Origin: Ruminococcus sp. UBA4275
Lineage (GTDB): Bacteria; Bacillota; Clostridia; Oscillospirales; Ruminococcaceae
Assembly (NCBI GenBank): GCA_002395085.1
Contig: DGVV01000177.1
Span: 1 to 17,786 of the forward strand
DNA: 17,786 nucleotides
Direction: 5' to 3'
Shown one piece after another: positions 15,001 to 17,786 of the stretch. Made by a program: the position numbers and the translations under genes. Numbering within the stretch: the first letter of the stretch is position 1; each line of letters begins with the position of its first letter. The notes beneath the pieces were generated by a model, which had not been told where the DNA came from, searched no databases, and saw only the letters and a list, made by a program, of their open reading frames with translations.

Positions 15001-15762
15001 GATGCGCAGATAATCGTCGTAGGTCTCTTTGATGTACGGCGTTTCGATCTCTGCCTTGTCGATCGTGGTGAGGAACGTGGTGTGGCGGCAGTGGTCGCTC
15101 CAGTAGGTGTCGATCATGCGGATTTCCGTGATGGTCGGGTCACGATGCTCCGTATCGCGGAAATATGCCTGACAGAATGCCACGTCATCCAGATCCATTG
15201 CAAGGCCGTACTTCTTCAGAAAATCCGCTCTGCCGGCGGCATCCAGTGCCGTGAAACCGGTCAGCGTTTCGACGGTCTCCGGCAGGGCATAGTTCATATC
15301 CAGCGTATCCACTGTCTCCAGCGATGCTTCGCGGCTTTCGACCGGGTTGATGAGATATGCCTTCAGCTTGTCGAATTCTGCATCGGTGATCGCTCCGGAA
15401 ATGATGTAGACACGCGCATTGCGCACGCGGCAGCGTTCTTTTCCGTTGAGAATCTGAATACACTGTTCACAGGAATCGGCACGCTGATCAAACTGTCCGG
15501 GCAGATACTCCACCGCGAATACGCGCTCCTGATTGGAAAGCATCGGGAGCTTCTCATAGACGTGGTCAACTGCCGGCTCGGAAAAGACAGTCGGGATGGC
15601 GCGGCGGAAATCCTCCTCTGCGATGTGGTCTGCATCGTAGCGGTTCAGCACGCGCACGCCCAGAATATCCAGACGCAGCGCGGTGCGCAGGTCGGACAGC
15701 ACAGACTGTGCCTCTACTGCGTACTGCTGCTTCTTCTCTGTGTAAATACGGTAAACAGCCAT
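12049..15762 (-). CDS. purL: Phosphoribosylformylglycinamidine synthase, single-chain type
   Basis: A 1,237-residue enzyme of purine synthesis, converting FGAR, glutamine and ATP to FGAM. ATG 15762 is chosen because GGAGG lies 10 bases upstream; an ATG 24 bases earlier lacks a site. The N-terminal part holds YWSDHCRHTTF (220-230), typical of PurL. The ATP-binding synthase halves follow, with NETHNHPTEIEPFGG and later GGKDSMSGTFED. The C-terminal class I glutaminase begins near VLIPVFPGTNCEYDTA and carries the nucleophile in LGICNGFQ (C1077) and the ISHGEGRF pair (H1144, E1146). Synthase and glutaminase are fused, unlike the three-subunit PurLQS of Bacillus. It lies 33 bases after mtaB with no other pur gene in view and no room for a purine riboswitch. 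Confidence 0.97.
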   Translation of the reverse strand: MAVYRIYTEKKQQYAVEAQSVLSDLRTALRLDILGVRVLNRYDADHIAEEDFRRAIPTVFSEPAVDHVYEKLPMLSNQERVFAVEYLPGQFDQRADSCEQCIQILNGKERCRVRNARVYIISGAITDAEFDKLKAYLINPVESREASLETVDTLDMNYALPETVETLTGFTALDAAGRADFLKKYGLAMDLDDVAFCQAYFRDTEHRDPTITEIRMIDTYWSDHCRHTTFLTTIDKAEIETPYIKETYDDYLRIRKELGREAKPVTLMDMATMAMRKLKADGKIPALDESEEINACSVKIKIDTDNGQEDWILMFKNETHNHPTEIEPFGGAATCLGGAIRDPLSGRSYVYQAMRVTGAANPLVPVADTIPGKLPQRKITVGAANGYSSYGNQIGLATGHVTEVYHSGYVAKRLEIGAVVGAAPAENIRRERPVPGDVIILLGGKTGRDGCGGATGSSKSHTLESLTHCGAEVQKGNPPEERKLQRLFRDPAVTKLIKRCNDFGAGGVSVAIGELTDGLDIDLNAVPKKYDGLDGTELAISESQERMAVVVAPEDVEAFMAAAAKENLLATVVAKATDTERLRMTWNGNTIVDLSREFLNSNGAEKHTNIIAAAPAKQPEHDPRFEDTPDGWRELMSSLNVCSQKGLVEKFDSTIGAGTVLMPYGGVYQLTPSQAMAAKIPVLKGETSTCSLMGWGFHPVHSEHSPYHGAIYAVIESVAKVLAAGGKREQCWLTFQEYFERTQNNPKRWGKPFSALLGAFKAQLELSCASIGGKDSMSGTFEDIDVPPTLVSFAVSVADAKRVVSTEFKSAGDTVIRIAPEYSSSGLPNWESVRAVFDQLEQIVSDGRAKAIWTVSNGGVAEGLAKMAFGNHIGFEFTKVLPERILFDICPGSFLIELEGAAKAGEEVIGRTTEQYKIFSDTQTISLDTLQKAWEGKLESVFPCRIKTAFATIEAYSHKASSRPVPAVKVAKPRVLIPVFPGTNCEYDTARAFERAGAQPEVLVIRNLTASDIEQSVDAAVKLIEQSQMIMLPGGFSGGDEPDGSGKFITAFFRNPRVTEAVHKLLKQRDGLMLGICNGFQALIKLGLVPYGEITDMSENSPTLTFNTIARHQSMMVTTRIASNKSPWLAACNVDDLHTIPISHGEGRFVAPTSLLQRLANNGQIATQYVDLSGRPTMDIRFNPNGSVDAIEGITSPDGRVLGKMGHSERIGTLVGKNVPGEKDQKIFESGVRYFAD

Positions 15763-15795
15763 GAACGAATCAGCCTCCATTGTCATATATTGGAA

Positions 15796-17097
15796 TCATT
15801 CAGAGAGTGCCGGATGACCGGTCACGCAGTCATCCTCATACCCCTCTATTGTAACACAAATTACGGAATTCTGCAAACCCTTTTCTGCATTTTTCAGAAA
15901 AATTTTCACAAGTGTACCATCCGGCGTATGACCTTGGAAAAACCGCTGTGCATTTTGCTGTTTTTCTCCCTCGGCCAGCACCTCGACTGTGCGCCCGACC
16001 AGCTTTGCCAGATGTGCGCGGCGGATGTCATTTGCCAGTGCGCCAAGCTGCGCGGCACGCGCCGTTTTCACGCTCTGCGGCACTTGACCGGACATCTCCG
16101 CTGCCTTTGTACCCTCGCGGGCAGAATACGGAAAAACGTGTACCTTCGCGAAATCCATCTCCTGCACAAAATCCAGTGTCTCCTGAAATTCCGCATCAGT
16201 TTCGCCGGGAAAGCCCACGATGACATCCGTTGTCAGGGCGGCATCCGGGAAGAGACGGTGAATCTCCTGCGCCAGTGCGCGGTACTGCGCGGAATCGTAG
16301 CGGCGGTGCATCCGCTTCAGCACAGCATCACTGCCGCTTTGCAGCGATAAATGGAACTGCGGACAGAATTTTTTGCAGGCGGCAAATGCCTGTAACTGCG
16401 CCGCTGTCATGCGCTCCGGTTCGAGAGAACCCAGCCGCACACGCAGAATGCCGTCCTGTGCCGCACAGAATGCCACCGCATCGGCAAGATCCTGCCCGTC
16501 ATCCAGACCGAAAAAGCCGATGTTGATGCCCGTCAGCACGATCTCCTTGTAGCCCTTCGCCGCAAGACTGCGTACTTCTTCTTCCAGACGTTCCCGCGGC
16601 ATCGAACGGCAGCGCCCGCGTGCATACGGGATGATGCAATAGCTGCAAAACTGGTTGCAGCCGTCCTGAATCTTCAGAAAGGCGCGTGTGCGGGTCGTAT
16701 CTGCGCAGGGGAGGGGAGAGAAGGCATCGCCTGACTGATACGGCGAAATCGCGCGCTCCTGCGCTGCTTTTTCTGTGCTGAGCCAGCGCAGCAGCGATTC
16801 GCGCTCCTTTGTGCCGGTCACGAAATCAGCACCGGTAAAGTCATCTTCCGGAAATGCCTGCGGCCAGCAGCCGGTCAGGATGATGCGCGCTGTCGGATTC
16901 TTCCGGCGCAGGCTGCGCAGAAGCTGTTTTGTTTTGCGGACGCTCTCAGACGTGACTGCACAACTATTGATCAGCAGGACATCTGCTTCTGCTGCCGTTT
17001 CTGCCTGCGTCATCCCGCGGGCGGTCAGTTCGGAGGCAATGCCGGAACTTTCAGCGTGGTTGACTTTGCAGCCTAGCGTGTGGATCTGGAATTTCAT
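15796..17097 (-). CDS. mtaB: tRNA t6A37 methylthiotransferase
   Basis: A 433-residue radical-SAM enzyme that adds a methylthio group to N6-threonylcarbamoyladenosine at tRNA position 37. ATG 17097 follows AAGGAGAA; an in-frame start 51 bases earlier has no site. The N-terminal domain carries the three cysteines of the auxiliary 4Fe-4S cluster: C10 (LGCKVN), C46 (NSCAVTS) and C77 (TGCWPQ). The radical-SAM cluster motif is CNQFCSYC (C147, C151, C154), followed by the usual PYARGRCRS segment and VRLGSLEPE. The C-terminus is a TRAM-like RNA-binding domain. LGCKVNHAES and NSCAVTS favour MtaB over MiaB or RimO. It appears to head the operon mtaB, purL, hypothetical, birA. I find no clear promoter; TTGTCA near 17238 on this strand lacks a good -10. 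Confidence 0.95.
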   Translation of the reverse strand: MKFQIHTLGCKVNHAESSGIASELTARGMTQAETAAEADVLLINSCAVTSESVRKTKQLLRSLRRKNPTARIILTGCWPQAFPEDDFTGADFVTGTKERESLLRWLSTEKAAQERAISPYQSGDAFSPLPCADTTRTRAFLKIQDGCNQFCSYCIIPYARGRCRSMPRERLEEEVRSLAAKGYKEIVLTGINIGFFGLDDGQDLADAVAFCAAQDGILRVRLGSLEPERMTAAQLQAFAACKKFCPQFHLSLQSGSDAVLKRMHRRYDSAQYRALAQEIHRLFPDAALTTDVIVGFPGETDAEFQETLDFVQEMDFAKVHVFPYSAREGTKAAEMSGQVPQSVKTARAAQLGALANDIRRAHLAKLVGRTVEVLAEGEKQQNAQRFFQGHTPDGTLVKIFLKNAEKGLQNSVICVTIEGYEDDCVTGHPALSE

Positions 17098-17233
17098 ACG
17101 GTTCTCCTTGTTAATTATGCACAAAAAGTGCGCGTGCGGATTGTGCAACCCTTACAAGGTGCGTGGATTGCAAAAAAGAAATGCGAATTGCAGCCAAAAA
17201 ATCGGTCAGGTGTACAAAATGTGACGATTTTGC

Positions 17234-17262
17234 TTGACAAATTGCGCTTTCAGTGTTATATT
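17234..17262 (+). promoter_or_regulatory. Sigma-70 type promoter for the HPr-like gene
   Basis: A perfect -35 TTGACA (17234-17239) is followed after exactly 17 bases by TATATT (17257-17262). The predicted start is near 17269, which gives an untranslated leader of about 180 bases before the ATG at 17449. Strong expression is expected unless the leader limits it. Confidence 0.88.
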
Positions 17263-17268
17263 TACTGT

Positions 17269-17448
17269 AGGGTGAATACATGACAACCCCCTCGAAACAT
17301 TAGGTGTGCGGGAGCCGATTGCAGGAAGAATGTGCTCCCCCTCTCGTCACGTTCCGCGTGCAGCGGCCCTCCGCTTACCGCTCTGTTTCAAACTTTTTTA
17401 GATGAATATTGACCTGCCCGATGTGCGGCAAAAAGTGAGGTAATTTGA
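17269..17448 (+). promoter_or_regulatory. Long structured 5' leader of the HPr-like gene
   Basis: About 180 bases without a gene. GGGAGC (17310-17315) can pair with GCTCCC (17334-17339) around an 18-base loop. Further on, GCGG (17363-17366) can pair with CCGC at 17354-17357, at 17371-17374 or at 17378-17381, giving mutually exclusive small stems. A run of six T (17394-17399) follows after a gap of about 12 bases. An 8-codon reading frame, MTTPSKH then stop (17280-17303), sits at the start of the leader behind AGGGTG. I match it to no known riboswitch or small RNA. The other part of the 351-base gap, 17098-17233, shows only the mtaB ribosome site and a small GCAC/GTGC dyad. Confidence 0.4.
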
Positions 17449-17697
17449 ATGTCTGTTATGACGGTTTATCTTCCGGAGATCGCGGATGTCGCAGAGTTTG
17501 TCAACATCATGGGGCAGTTCCCTTTTGAGGCGAAGCTCCATCTCGGCAATTACTCTGTCGATGCGAAGTCGATCATGGGCATTTTTACGCTTGACCGCGA
17601 GCAGATGCTTCAGCTTGAGGCTGAGACCGCTGATGCTGCTGAATTGCAGCGCCTTCAGTCTGCGATCAGCAGATTCCTTGCAAAGCCTGTTCACTGA
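17449..17697 (+). CDS. HPr-fold protein lacking the active-site histidine (Crh-like)
   Basis: An 82-residue protein of HPr size. The regulatory-serine motif DAKSIMGIFTLD (S41, equivalent to HPr Ser46) is clear, as is the closing helix AELQRLQSAISRF. The normal GLHARPA segment with His15 is absent: the aligned stretch reads LPEIADVAEFV, with Glu10 about where the histidine should be. It therefore cannot carry phosphate from enzyme I to sugar transporters. By analogy with Bacillus Crh, it may be phosphorylated on the serine by HPr kinase and act in catabolite regulation; that is inference. ATG 17449 has GAGG 8 bases upstream; a second ATG at 17458 is a weaker choice. It is transcribed divergently from mtaB. 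Confidence 0.88.
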   Translation: MSVMTVYLPEIADVAEFVNIMGQFPFEAKLHLGNYSVDAKSIMGIFTLDREQMLQLEAETADAAELQRLQSAISRFLAKPVH

Positions 17698-17740
17698 GCG
17701 CTTTGCGGGTGATCCCCTTTATAATTGTACTTTTCCTTTC

Positions 17741-17776
17741 GGGAGGCTTATGCTGCTCCCAAAATCCCCCTTTTTT
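17741..17776 (+). terminator. Possible weak terminator after the HPr-like gene
   Basis: GGGAG (17741-17745) can pair with CTCCC (17756-17760); six T follow at 17771-17776 after a 10-base gap. The stem is short and the T run is distant, so this is tentative. No gene is recognised from 17698 to the window end. Confidence 0.3.
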
Positions 17777-17786
17777 CATGTTGCTC

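Noticed and set aside
15763..15795. Purine riboswitch or promoter before purL
   Set aside because: Only 33 bases separate purL from mtaB, enough only for a ribosome site.
12331..16350. Long open frames on the plus strand (684 and 601 codons) across purL and the end of mtaB
   Set aside because: They lie antisense to clearly recognisable enzymes, have odd Cys/Arg/His-rich composition and no family resemblance; they arise from codon bias on the coding strand.
17098..17240. Promoter for mtaB
   Set aside because: CATAAT near 17118-17113 has no -35 at usable spacing, and TTGTCA near 17239 has no acceptable -10; nothing convincing.
17720..17725. TATAAT as a promoter near the right edge
   Set aside because: No -35-like hexamer at 16-18 bases and no gene downstream inside the window.

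Overview
The window looks like a chromosomal stretch of a moderately GC-rich Gram-positive anaerobe, most likely a Ruminococcus-like member of the Oscillospiraceae. This is an inference from several signs: strong GGAGG ribosome-binding sites, a lipoprotein with an ETTTAA-repeat linker, a single-chain PurL of about 1,240 residues, an MtaB-type methylthiotransferase, and an HPr-fold protein that lacks the phospho-histidine. No rRNA, tRNA, integrase, transposase or CRISPR array was seen.

Left edge (1-1622). A nested palindromic element (1-194) and a plus-strand terminator precede a minus-strand operon. That operon encodes a surface-tethered barnase-type ribonuclease (lipoprotein signal, Thr/Glu/Ala repeat linker, intact catalytic residues) and its barstar-type inhibitor, under a near-consensus promoter. 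The 353-base divergent gap to the right holds this promoter, a terminator-like hairpin and a TGCAC-rich palindromic region.

Centre (1623-8757). Nine intact, tightly packed plus-strand genes form a phage-derived cassette: small terminase, large terminase, portal, HK97-fold capsid, prohead protease with a scaffold-like tail, connector, neck/tail-completion-like protein, a small unknown protein and a tail-hub-like protein. Sheath, tube, tape measure, fibres, lysis, repressor, replication and integrase genes are all absent, and housekeeping-type genes follow directly. No gene is broken. This is the best candidate for an undescribed system: a retained head-neck-hub particle without a recognisable tail.

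Right of the cassette (8758-10507). A D-Ala-D-Ala carboxypeptidase-family membrane protein has its own promoter and an intact frame, but all three catalytic motifs are altered (SxxK to QLVQ, SxN to SSC, KTG to KTS), so it looks like a pseudoenzyme. It ends in a terminator followed by a second copy of the palindromic element. This copy lies between convergent genes, as the first probably does.

Minus-strand housekeeping operon (17097 down to 10512). mtaB (tRNA t6A methylthiotransferase), purL (purine synthesis), a 107-residue unknown protein, and a biotin protein ligase carrying an unusual N-terminal domain of about 110 residues. The last two overlap by 4 bases.

Right edge (17098-17786). A divergent TTGACA/TATATT promoter drives a leader of about 180 bases and an HPr-like (Crh-like) regulatory protein that keeps the serine phosphorylation motif but not the active-site histidine.
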